DNA of 5,412 bases from assembly GCA_021790415.1 (NCBI GenBank), contig JAJYDZ010000099.1, forward strand, positions 1,187 to 6,598, in the 5' to 3' direction. Positions 1 through 5,048 of the stretch are shown piece after piece (positions within the stretch are counted from its first letter, which is position 1; each line of letters opens with the position of its first letter). The translations under genes and the position numbers were made by a program. Source of the stretch: Thermoplasmata archaeon. Lineage in GTDB: Archaea > Thermoplasmatota > Thermoplasmata > Thermoplasmatales > Thermoplasmataceae. A model generated the notes under the pieces. That model was not told where the DNA came from. It saw only the letters and a program-made list of their open reading frames with translations, and searched no databases.

Positions 1-2
1 AG

Positions 3-92
3 AAGGTTGCCGAGAGGATTAGAGTTGGCGGCGGAGATATTGTAGGTTTTTATTCTGATGGGGAGCGAATTTGGCTCGAAAGAATGAAGTGA
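3..92 (+). CDS. C-terminal end of a probable AbrB/SpoVT-domain regulator (5' part outside the window)
   Basis: The only frame open from the left edge gives 29 residues ending in a TGA at 90-92. The peptide contains GGGDIVGFYSDGERIWLER. This resembles the end of the swapped-hairpin AbrB/SpoVT DNA-binding domain, where a helix and a 'GD.V.FY..G.RI.' strand pair precede a short charged tail. Archaeal AbrB-type proteins are usually small DNA-binding regulators or antitoxins. The N-terminal half is missing, so neither the start nor any partner gene can be seen. It converges on the HNH gene with a 35-base gap. The assignment rests on a short motif only; a random open end is possible but the composition looks coding. 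Confidence 0.5.
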   Translation, partial: KVAERIRVGGGDIVGFYSDGERIWLERMK

Positions 93-127
93 TTCTCTGC
101 TATTTTACAGATAAAGAAAATCAATTG

Positions 128-730
128 TCAAAGTTCGATTAGAGTTATCGACTGGATTAAATTTGCCCAATATTTGCTATTGATCCCTCCCGGAAGATAC
201 AGGTCTGCTAATTCCTTTACTGCGCTCTTCAGAAATTCTGGAGCTTCGCTACTTAACACTCCGCTTTCCTTCTGAAACTGAAAGGTCTCCCTTGCATAAG
301 TGCAGAGGACGTCGGGTGAAAATTTATCGATGAAATTCTTTTGTATCCCCCATTCCATTAGATCCCTGTTTCCTTTGCTTGCATTGTGCCCTTTGCACAA
401 TGGAATGAAGTTGGATATGTTGTCTCTTCCTCCCTTGGAAACCGGGACGACATGGTCGCCTTCTGAGTTGTAGCTTAGAGGTTCCCCACATATTATGCAG
501 GGAGATCTAATAAGCCTCATTACCACTTTCCTGCTCTCCCTGAATATACCGGAATACTGGTATCTGTTAGTAAAAAAGCCAGGACCATATGTTTCTTCAT
601 ATTTTTCGCTTCTGTTATTGTTTGCCCTGACGAAATTCTGGATAGCATAGATAGAACAGAGGCATTCGAAATTGGTCATGTTGGAAAGTTCTTCGGATCC
701 GGATAGTAACGGATCGATGAGTTTACTCAT
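128..730 (-). CDS. HNH endonuclease, translationally coupled to the recombinase
   Basis: A 200-residue protein with a textbook HNH nuclease core. Counted from the start chosen here, C78xxC81 begins the zinc knuckle, D92-H93 lies in 'EGDHVVPVSKGG', N104 in 'DNISNF', and C112xxH115-N116 with K119 follow in 'LCKGHNASKGN'. The two cysteine pairs should bind structural zinc; H93 is the expected general base and H115/N116 help hold the catalytic metal. About 75 residues before and 80 after the core are unassigned and probably give specificity. The start at 730 is preferred over the ATG at 778 (which would add 16 residues and overlap the upstream gene by 52 bases). The 730 start makes a 4-base ATGA overlap with the recombinase stop and has GAGGAGG 8 bases upstream. 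Such nucleases can act as homing, restriction (McrA-like) or phage packaging enzymes; the sequence does not say which. Confidence 0.9.
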   Translation of the reverse strand: MSKLIDPLLSGSEELSNMTNFECLCSIYAIQNFVRANNNRSEKYEETYGPGFFTNRYQYSGIFRESRKVVMRLIRSPCIICGEPLSYNSEGDHVVPVSKGGRDNISNFIPLCKGHNASKGNRDLMEWGIQKNFIDKFSPDVLCTYARETFQFQKESGVLSSEAPEFLKSAVKELADLYLPGGINSKYWANLIQSITLIEL

Positions 731-1956
731 ATAACTCGCCTCCTCATCAGCCACTTGCCCGGAGCTATTATCTGGCATTCGTACCCTTTCCTTGCTAGAT
801 CCTCCAGCTCGGTCTCAGACTCAACTATCTCAGTATCGAAAGTTACAGTGTTCTTTGCAGTAATGTCTTCAATCTTTGACTCTAGTTCCTGTATTTTTGC
901 CTGCAAACCCTCAATTTTTGAAAGGTCATATTCCTGCTTAAGCGATAGGGGGTTCAAGTGCTGTTGCCTTTCGGCGTATGTTTTCCTGAGGTCCTCAACT
1001 CTTCTTGACCAATATACCCTATCAACCTCGCCTATGGCGTGTCCGACGAAGAAATCTGCCACCTTGTCTTGGACACCATGGTTCGTCATCTGCGTTATGA
1101 AGAATTTCCTGAAGGAGTGCGCTCTCAGAACTCCGTATGGCCAAGTGCCGTTTAACCCGGCTTTCTTGGCTATCGCATGAATCATCTCGTTGATCTTCTC
1201 CGAGTGAATGGTTGAACTTCCTCGTTTTGTTCTAGATACGAAGAGCGGAGAATCTCCCTTTATTTTCTCTCCCAAGTCCTTTCTCCATCTCAAATAAGCT
1301 TTCAGGATCTCGACGCCATCTGACGCAAGGAAGGTTATCCTTTCACCTATGACCTCCCTGTCTTTCTCGGGCAAATAGGTGATGGCTAGCGGTATTTTCC
1401 CAAGGTCAAGTTCCCTCTGAACGTCGCCTATCTTCATTGCGAGCGCATCGCTTATTCTCATTCCTGTCTGCGCCAAGAATATTATCCTGAACTTTTCCTC
1501 GATGCTACAGACGTCCAAAATCTTCCTAAGTTCTTCGAGGGTAGGCACGAGGTCTTTTTTCCTCCTGACCTGAGCATTCCGGTAGTTTTTTACATTGATC
1601 ATTGCTCCGTTGCCGAGAACTGCCGTAAAGAATCCTCTCACAGTACCGTCAAAAGTGTTTATTGAATTTCCCGAATATTCCTCTTTCTCGAGATATGCCC
1701 GAAAATCCAGAATTAAGTCTCTAATTCCAGTTCTGCCATTGGGATCTGCCTGTTTTAGTTCCAGGTCCCTCTGTCTTATCAGTTCGCTCGGATTCTTCCC
1801 GCTGAACTCGCAGAACCTTCTGAGTGCTCTAACATACCCATTCCTTGTATTCCCAGACACGGTCCTTAGCCATGTCTGCACTTCCTCGTAGCTTTCAATC
1901 CCATTGTTTTTATTCTCTTTTCTGTTTTCCCTTTGCTGTGGTGTTTTGTAGCCCAA
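727..1956 (-). CDS. Tyrosine recombinase / integrase with C-terminal coiled coil
   Basis: A phage-integrase-family tyrosine recombinase of 409 residues (412 if the GTG at 1965 is used) that breaks and rejoins DNA at attachment sites through a phosphotyrosine. Counted from the TTG at 1956, residues ~20-120 form the SAM-like core-binding domain. The catalytic domain shows R167 (TGMRISDAL), a probable hairpin Lys near 198, H280-x-x-R283 (HSFRKFF), H306 (VGHA) and Y315 (VDRVYW) nine residues after that His, the usual spacing; the R-H-R-H-Y set looks complete. Residues ~340-368 are a heptad-rich coiled coil (IEGLQAKIQELESKIEDI). A ~40-residue basic tail ends in RRRVI. The gene is not split, unlike SSV-type integrases broken by integration. 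GAGGTGAT overlaps the GTG at 1965 but lies well placed before the TTG, so TTG is preferred. It heads an operon with the HNH gene and diverges from the ribbon-helix-helix gene. Confidence 0.93.
   Translation of the reverse strand: MGYKTPQQRENRKENKNNGIESYEEVQTWLRTVSGNTRNGYVRALRRFCEFSGKNPSELIRQRDLELKQADPNGRTGIRDLILDFRAYLEKEEYSGNSINTFDGTVRGFFTAVLGNGAMINVKNYRNAQVRRKKDLVPTLEELRKILDVCSIEEKFRIIFLAQTGMRISDALAMKIGDVQRELDLGKIPLAITYLPEKDREVIGERITFLASDGVEILKAYLRWRKDLGEKIKGDSPLFVSRTKRGSSTIHSEKINEMIHAIAKKAGLNGTWPYGVLRAHSFRKFFITQMTNHGVQDKVADFFVGHAIGEVDRVYWSRRVEDLRKTYAERQQHLNPLSLKQEYDLSKIEGLQAKIQELESKIEDITAKNTVTFDTEIVESETELEDLARKGYECQIIAPGKWLMRRRVI
739..745 (-). promoter_or_regulatory. Shine-Dalgarno site GAGGAGG for the HNH gene
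   Basis: On the minus strand GAGGAGG lies 8 bases before the ATG at 730-728. It is formed by the AGG-AGG codons for the Arg-Arg pair near the end of the recombinase. It decides the HNH start in favour of 730 over 778 and indicates coupled translation through the ATGA overlap. Confidence 0.75.
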
Positions 1957-1960
1957 ACTT

Positions 1961-1968
1961 ATCACCTC
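1961..1968 (-). promoter_or_regulatory. Shine-Dalgarno site GAGGTGAT for the recombinase
   Basis: This 8-base string matches the canonical archaeal anti-Shine-Dalgarno complement. It contains the GTG at 1965-1963, so that codon cannot be read from this site at normal spacing. The in-frame TTG at 1956-1954 sits four bases after it. No other ATG, GTG or TTG occurs in frame back to the stop at 2007-2005. Confidence 0.55.
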
Positions 1969-1973
1969 GGCGG

Positions 1974-2003
1974 CGGCAGGGTTGCTTGGTGGCGGTCCTG
2001 CCG
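1974..2003. repeat. GC-rich inverted repeat CGGCAGG/CCTGCCG in the recombinase leader
   Basis: Perfect 7-bp arms at 1974-1980 and 1997-2003 flank a 16-base spacer. In the recombinase transcript they would form a strong stem ending just before CCGCC and the GAGGTGAT site. The surroundings on the right are very AT-rich, so the GC block stands out. It could be an RNA hairpin modulating translation, or part of an attachment or accessory binding site for the recombinase, since such sites often lie next to int genes. The sequence alone does not decide. Confidence 0.5.
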
Positions 2004-2033
2004 ATTACCGTTATACCATAATACCATTAATCC

Positions 2034-2040
2034 TAATAAA
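2034..2040 (-). promoter_or_regulatory. Probable TATA-like box of the recombinase operon
   Basis: On the minus strand TTTATTA lies in the 18-base spacer between the two arms of the 13-bp inverted repeat. A start about 26 bases downstream would fall near 2011, inside the first operator block, and give a leader of some 50 bases carrying the GC-rich hairpin and the ribosome binding site. Position-based inference only. Confidence 0.35.
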
Positions 2041-2065
2041 TTTGTGGTATTATGGTAATGTCAGT

Positions 2066-2078
2066 AAAACCTTAATAC
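2066..2078 (+). promoter_or_regulatory. Probable promoter (BRE/TATA-like) of the ribbon-helix-helix gene
   Basis: AAAACCTTAATAC is centred about 26 bases before the ATG at 2099, the spacing expected for a leaderless archaeal transcript. There is no Shine-Dalgarno before that ATG. Two TACC operator elements begin inside this box at 2076 and 2084, which would allow autorepression. Confidence 0.4.
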
Positions 2079-2098
2079 CCTTATACCATATTGAAAAG

Positions 2099-2254
2099 AT
2101 GGCAGAAAAACATAAAACCTCAATAAATATTAATCCGGAAATCTGGAACGAATGGCTTCATTTTGTGCTTGATGAAACTGGCTCAACGAGAAAAGTAAGC
2201 GACGAACTGGAAAAAGCGATTAAGCTTTACATGAAAAATAGAAAGACCAAGTAA
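2099..2254 (+). CDS. Small ribbon-helix-helix (CopG/Arc-type) DNA-binding protein, probable repressor
   Basis: A 51-residue protein with the layout of a ribbon-helix-helix regulator. A short strand (KTSININ, about residues 5-11) pairs in a dimer and enters the major groove. Helix A follows (PEIWNEWLHFVLDETG, ~12-27), a turn at STRK, then helix B (VSDELEKAIKLYMKNRK, ~32-49) with a basic end. Size and layout suit a stand-alone dimeric repressor of plasmids, viruses and integrated elements. The frame is open back to a TTG at 1982, but those extra 39 residues would be encoded by the operator repeats and lack any domain, so the ATG at 2099 is chosen; its spacing to the upstream box supports it. 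Divergent from the recombinase across the shared operator array, it probably represses both itself and the recombinase/HNH operon. An antitoxin role is less likely because no toxin gene follows. Confidence 0.82.
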   Translation: MAEKHKTSININPEIWNEWLHFVLDETGSTRKVSDELEKAIKLYMKNRKTK

Positions 2255-2468
2255 ATACATGGGAGCAGCCAGAACATGAATTGGACAAATATTAACGATA
2301 ATAGTCAAAACTTCACGTGAATAAACCTAGTAAGTAAATAGCGCATGAATTATTATGCACTGTGACTACCTAAGTGCAAATCCTGGTTCTGTCAAGCCTT
2401 AAGTTGATCTGATCTTCTGCAGAATTTCAGTTGATAAAATTCAATATACTTTCATTACTTCATGAGGT
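2255..2468. other. Intergenic stretch between the two modules, no gene found
   Basis: No open frame longer than about 15 codons was seen on the + strand. It contains two perfect 10-bp palindromes (TTCACGTGAA at 2312-2321 and TTCTGCAGAA at 2415-2424) and a 7-base direct repeat AGTTGAT at 2402-2408 and 2429-2435 bracketing the second. It also holds the promoter of the next gene. No tRNA-like sequence or T-run terminator was recognised. Confidence 0.5.
2436..2449 (+). promoter_or_regulatory. Probable TATA-like promoter of the 66-residue zinc protein gene
   Basis: AAAATTCAATATAC is centred about 26 bases before the ATG at 2469. GAGGT directly abuts that ATG, too close to act as a ribosome site, so a leaderless transcript is the better reading. 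Confidence 0.4.
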
Positions 2469-2669
2469 ATGGGTAAATATGAAGATGCCAAGTTTCTCGT
2501 AAGGAGAAAGGCAAGGAAAGATTGGACATGTTTTAAATGCGGCAAAAAAATTGTAGCCGGACAGTACTATTATCGAGAATCGTTGGGATTAGTGGACAAG
2601 GGGCCACATATAGTCTTACAGGCCTATTGCGACAATTGTGGTTTACCTAATAAAGTCAAGATTGAGTAG
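2469..2669 (+). CDS. Small CxxC...CxxC zinc-binding protein
   Basis: A 66-residue, basic protein with four cysteines in two pairs, C21xxC24 and C54xxC57, 29 residues apart, which should hold one zinc ion. The text 'ARKDWTCFKCGKKIVAGQYYYRES' followed by 'AYCDNCG' fits the treble-clef/zinc-ribbon proteins frequent in phages and archaeal mobile elements, where a 'GxxYYR' strand follows the first knuckle. The specific function is unknown; nucleic-acid or protein binding is the usual guess. It is first in a same-strand run with a second zinc protein and the PD-(D/E)XK nuclease, about 96 bases before the next chosen start. No signal peptide or membrane segment is present. Confidence 0.75.
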   Translation: MGKYEDAKFLVRRKARKDWTCFKCGKKIVAGQYYYRESLGLVDKGPHIVLQAYCDNCGLPNKVKIE

Positions 2670-2735
2670 AGTTTGATGCGATACTTCTCCTCCTTAATAA
2701 TGACAACATCTATCACTCTTCATTGCATTAACAAG

Positions 2736-2744
2736 TATTATGTA
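2736..2744 (+). promoter_or_regulatory. Possible TATA-like box of the second zinc protein gene
   Basis: TATTATGTA is centred about 26 bases before the ATG at 2766. It lends mild support to that start over the longer TTG/ATG choices at 2673 and 2676 and the ATG at 2757. Confidence 0.25.
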
Positions 2745-2765
2745 CCTTTATCTATTATGTCTTAT

Positions 2766-2960
2766 ATGCACTATGACGGTAAGATTTTATGTCCTTACTG
2801 CCAGCATGATGGTAATGACTTTAATATTTTGAAAGAATGGGTACACGGAACTCAGCTGGTTAACAGAGTTGAGTGTCAAGCGTGCAAGGGGATATTCAGA
2901 TTTTACTGGGGTAAAAGAAAAGACAATTCTGACTTTGGCTATACAATAAAGATTAAGTAA
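2766..2960 (+). CDS. Small zinc-ribbon protein next to the restriction-type nuclease
   Basis: A 64-residue protein (from the ATG at 2766) built almost wholly of one zinc ribbon: C9-PY-C12 and C40-QA-C43, with hydrophobic and aromatic strands (FNILKEWV, GIFRFYWGKR) between and after. The open frame reaches back to a TTG at 2673 and ATGs at 2676 and 2757. The extra 31 residues would be low in charge and match no domain; none of these starts has a ribosome site, and the box at 2736 fits 2766 best, so the start stays uncertain. The stop is 11 bases before the nuclease ATG, which suggests co-transcription and a joint role. I do not know a specific function; DNA or RNA contact or assembly with the nuclease is inference. 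Confidence 0.7.
   Translation: MHYDGKILCPYCQHDGNDFNILKEWVHGTQLVNRVECQACKGIFRFYWGKRKDNSDFGYTIKIK
2938..2947 (+). promoter_or_regulatory. Possible internal TATA-like box before the nuclease gene
   Basis: CTATACAATA near the end of the zinc-ribbon gene is centred about 29 bases before the ATG at 2972. It could give the nuclease its own leaderless or near-leaderless transcript besides read-through from upstream. Position and composition are the only evidence. Confidence 0.25.
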
Positions 2961-2971
2961 GATGGGAAAAA

Positions 2972-3601
2972 ATGGCATCGCAAGAAAGTTTGGATGGAAA
3001 ACCAATTTCTGAACCACAGAGAGAATGGAATCAACAAATTAATCCACTCTCAAATTATTTGAATGGAAATCTAATAGGGGTTCAGGGCGCCGGTAACGAG
3101 CAGTTGGTAGCAGCTCGTGCACTGAAGCATGGTTTTCCAGTGTTTTTCAAATTGTGGTCTGATACAAAATATGACATGGTAATAGAGTGTGAGAACATCC
3201 TTTTCCGGGTTCAGGTAAAAGCTTCAAAGGGTGGGTTCCCCTTTAAGGCTCGCCAAAGAGGTGGTGTCCAAAACCCAGAAAAGAAACCACCAAGAAACTA
3301 CACTCGCGACGATTGCGACATTATGGTCGGGGTTGACTCTACCTCTGGAGACTGTTATATATTCCCCATAGACTTCGCAACTTCCTACGGGGATAATATC
3401 TCAAAGAAGGAAGCTAAACCATTCTTAGAACGCTGGGATTATATAAAGGGGAATAAATTTCTAACAGTCGCACAGTGCAGAGATGGATTAGCACCTGCTG
3501 ATTTGCAGAACAAACTTAGAACTATAATGCCTGGTGAAGTACTACCCTCCGATACCAAAGACCTTCGGATATTATTCTATAAAAATTGTCCACCATCATA
3601 G
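2972..3601 (+). CDS. PD-(D/E)XK-type endonuclease, probable restriction enzyme
   Basis: A 209-residue protein with a PD-(D/E)XK fold signature. E43 lies in a helix (GNEQLVAARALKHGF). D68 (KYDMVIE) is the first metal ligand, and the second strand reads FRVQVKAS with Q81 and K83 in the (D/E)xK position. Then comes 'YTRDDCDIMVGVD' and 'CYIFPID' (~110-135), a pattern typical of PDDEXK_5-like endonucleases related to the I-Ssp6803I homing enzyme, where Gln also takes the acidic place. The reaction is inferred to be Mg-dependent double-strand DNA cleavage. The facing DNA methyltransferase, overlapping by 6 bases at the stops, makes a restriction role more likely than homing. The two zinc proteins lie just upstream on the same strand. 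The first 35 and last 40 residues match nothing I know. No Shine-Dalgarno precedes the ATG. Confidence 0.75.
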   Translation: MASQESLDGKPISEPQREWNQQINPLSNYLNGNLIGVQGAGNEQLVAARALKHGFPVFFKLWSDTKYDMVIECENILFRVQVKASKGGFPFKARQRGGVQNPEKKPPRNYTRDDCDIMVGVDSTSGDCYIFPIDFATSYGDNISKKEAKPFLERWDYIKGNKFLTVAQCRDGLAPADLQNKLRTIMPGEVLPSDTKDLRILFYKNCPPS

Positions 3602-5014
3602 ATTCTTTTTAAATACCATTGCCCATTCTTTGTCCATCAATCCCGCAGTTGAATTTCTTTTTGTGCTAAGTTGCCTCACTTTTATTAGGTCGTAGTTAAC
3701 TGTTATTGGCTTGAAACCAACATGCTTAGCCGCAGCGATAACAAGTTCGTGAGTCTTGATACTTATTTTTCTAATTGTATTATCCCCTATCGTGATTACA
3801 AAGAAACCTTCGTCGTAAAGAACTCTTTTTACTTCGTTGAATACCTTGATCATCTGCACGAAATAGTCATAGAATATGAACGCTCTTTGCCTATCCGTTT
3901 CGTAGATTCGTCTCGTTATCTCGTCAATTTTTTCAAGACCAGCAAGGTTGAGTTGGTGTAATTCATTAATATCTTTATTGCTAACTCTCTCTAAACCTAC
4001 CATTTTACTTTCCATATCCTTTACTTCTTCAGGAGTGGCTAGGCCTGTCCAGTAAATCTCAAACTTTGTAGTTCTGAAATATTCTTGAGCGTTTATAAAA
4101 GGAGGGGAAGTCAACACCATGTAGACGCTGGAATCTGGAAGTTTTATTTCCCTGGCATCATTTCCAATCACAGTAGCTTTGACAGTATTCGATTCAAGGA
4201 AGTTCGACAATGTAAAAACCCTCTCCCTATATTCTAAAACCTTAGATTTGAACGATTTAAGAACATCGATTTTCCGCTCTTGGTTTAACTTCATTTTAGC
4301 AGTATAAACTGGTTTGCTTATTCTCGGATCGGCATTAGAACATTTTCTTATGATTGCGACCATGCAAACTAAGAAAAACTTCTTTATAGATTCATCTTTT
4401 ACCTCCTCAATAGATTTTCTAATCTTTCCCAATTCTTCTTGTATGTGCTTTGGAAACCAATAATCTTTGTTTGGAAATTCAGGGATTAACGGTTCAATTT
4501 CTCCACTTTCTAATCGTTGAATCAACTTCTCGTACTCAACTTTGAACTTGGTCAAATTTAATGGCGTCGTTTTAACTTCTGTGAGCAACCTCCCAAGAGG
4601 ATTTATCTCAATTCCATAAGATTCATAACCCAACATCTGTGCTTCTACCAGTGTAGTACCAGACCCACAAAAAGGGTCTAAAAGTGTATGGTGGTTATGC
4701 ATATACTCCTTAATGAAGTACCTAGGAATCTGAGGTATGAATTTTGCAGGATATGGGAAAAACGCGTGAGTGAGATAGTCGGTCCTCCTCCTATCGGCTA
4801 TCCTTTCTCTAAAATTTATTTCCGTACCCCGTGCAATAACGTCTGACTCATCGTCCACATTTAACTTCTCTATTTTTCCGTTATTATCTTCACCATAAAG
4901 AAGCGTATGGCATTCGGGATTGGGGCATACTCTTGGAGTTTTGCCTTTTCTTGGGAGCCATTCGTGACCGCATTTTGGACATCGATAACCCAAAATTGAA
5001 ACTTTTTCAATCAT
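3596..5014 (-). CDS. DNA methyltransferase (N4-cytosine or N6-adenine) with N-terminal zinc ribbon
   Basis: A 472-residue SAM-dependent DNA amino-methyltransferase, probably the protective partner of the facing nuclease. Residues 10-40 are a zinc ribbon (C12PKC15GHEW...C30PNPEC35). Next comes a motif-X-like 'HAFFPYPAKF' (83-92), then SAM-binding motif I D113-PFCGSGTT with the acidic E136 that follows it (GIEINP). The catalytic motif IV is T302-S-P-P-F306. The C-terminal part has the 'VKRVLYDEGFFVITIGD' strands (395-411). SPP followed by an aromatic residue is commonest in N4-cytosine enzymes but also occurs in N6-adenine ones. About 180 residues lie between motifs I and IV, long for the family, and may hold target recognition. 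The ATG at 5014 has a strong TATA box 28 bases upstream and no ribosome site, so a leaderless transcript is likely. An orphan chromosomal methylase is the alternative. Confidence 0.9.
   Translation of the reverse strand: MIEKVSILGYRCPKCGHEWLPRKGKTPRVCPNPECHTLLYGEDNNGKIEKLNVDDESDVIARGTEINFRERIADRRRTDYLTHAFFPYPAKFIPQIPRYFIKEYMHNHHTLLDPFCGSGTTLVEAQMLGYESYGIEINPLGRLLTEVKTTPLNLTKFKVEYEKLIQRLESGEIEPLIPEFPNKDYWFPKHIQEELGKIRKSIEEVKDESIKKFFLVCMVAIIRKCSNADPRISKPVYTAKMKLNQERKIDVLKSFKSKVLEYRERVFTLSNFLESNTVKATVIGNDAREIKLPDSSVYMVLTSPPFINAQEYFRTTKFEIYWTGLATPEEVKDMESKMVGLERVSNKDINELHQLNLAGLEKIDEITRRIYETDRQRAFIFYDYFVQMIKVFNEVKRVLYDEGFFVITIGDNTIRKISIKTHELVIAAAKHVGFKPITVNYDLIKVRQLSTKRNSTAGLMDKEWAMVFKKNL
3603..3610 (+). 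terminator. Possible oligo-T terminator after the nuclease gene
   Basis: TTCTTTTT follows directly on the nuclease stop, inside the end of the convergent methyltransferase gene. Archaeal termination often needs only a T-rich run in the non-template strand. No hairpin was seen, so support is slight. Confidence 0.2.
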
Positions 5015-5036
5015 ATATTAAATTGATAATACTATT

Positions 5037-5048
5037 AGTATATATTAA
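5037..5048 (-). promoter_or_regulatory. TATA box of the methyltransferase gene
   Basis: On the minus strand TTAATATATACT is centred about 28 bases before the ATG at 5014, in a very AT-rich stretch without any Shine-Dalgarno. It is the clearest leaderless archaeal promoter in the window. Confidence 0.6.

Larger units (their letters stand above)
2006..2090. promoter_or_regulatory. Operator array: TACC elements spaced every 8 bp in direct and inverted blocks
   Basis: TACC occurs at 2006, 2014 and 2022; its complement GGTA at 2046 and 2054; and TACC again at 2076 and 2084. Within every block the spacing is exactly 8 bases. Bases 2014-2026 and 2045-2057 form a perfect 13-bp inverted repeat (TACCATAATACCA). 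Bases 2006-2020 and 2076-2090 are a 15-base direct repeat with one mismatch. Ribbon-helix-helix repressors commonly bind short tandem sites of 7-8 bases as dimers lying side by side (the omega repressor heptads are the model), and such a protein is encoded directly beside the array. The blocks cover the probable promoters of both divergent genes. Confidence 0.7.

Noticed and set aside
755..1180. 141-residue + strand open frame opposite the recombinase
   Set aside because: It is antisense to the conserved catalytic and coiled-coil part of the recombinase, is Ser/Cys-rich and shows no domain.
1595..1891. 98-residue + strand open frame
   Set aside because: Antisense shadow of the recombinase N-terminal domain with no promoter or domain.
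1982..2098. N-terminal extension of the ribbon-helix-helix protein from a TTG codon
   Set aside because: The extension would be encoded by the operator repeats and matches no domain; the ATG at 2099 has the expected promoter spacing.
2370..2400. tRNA T-arm-like text (AAATCCTGGTTCTGTCAAG) that might mark an attachment site
   Set aside because: It lacks the GTTCRA loop and paired arms; no acceptor or anticodon stem could be built around it.
2673..2765. N-terminal extension of the second zinc protein from TTG 2673 or ATG 2676
   Set aside because: No ribosome site, no domain and not a convincing signal peptide; kept only as an alternative start.
2787..3017. 76-residue minus-strand open frame across the zinc-ribbon/nuclease junction
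   Set aside because: Opposite two better supported genes; no start signal and no recognisable motif.
3722..3961. 79-residue + strand open frame
   Set aside because: Antisense to the conserved C-terminal part of the methyltransferase.
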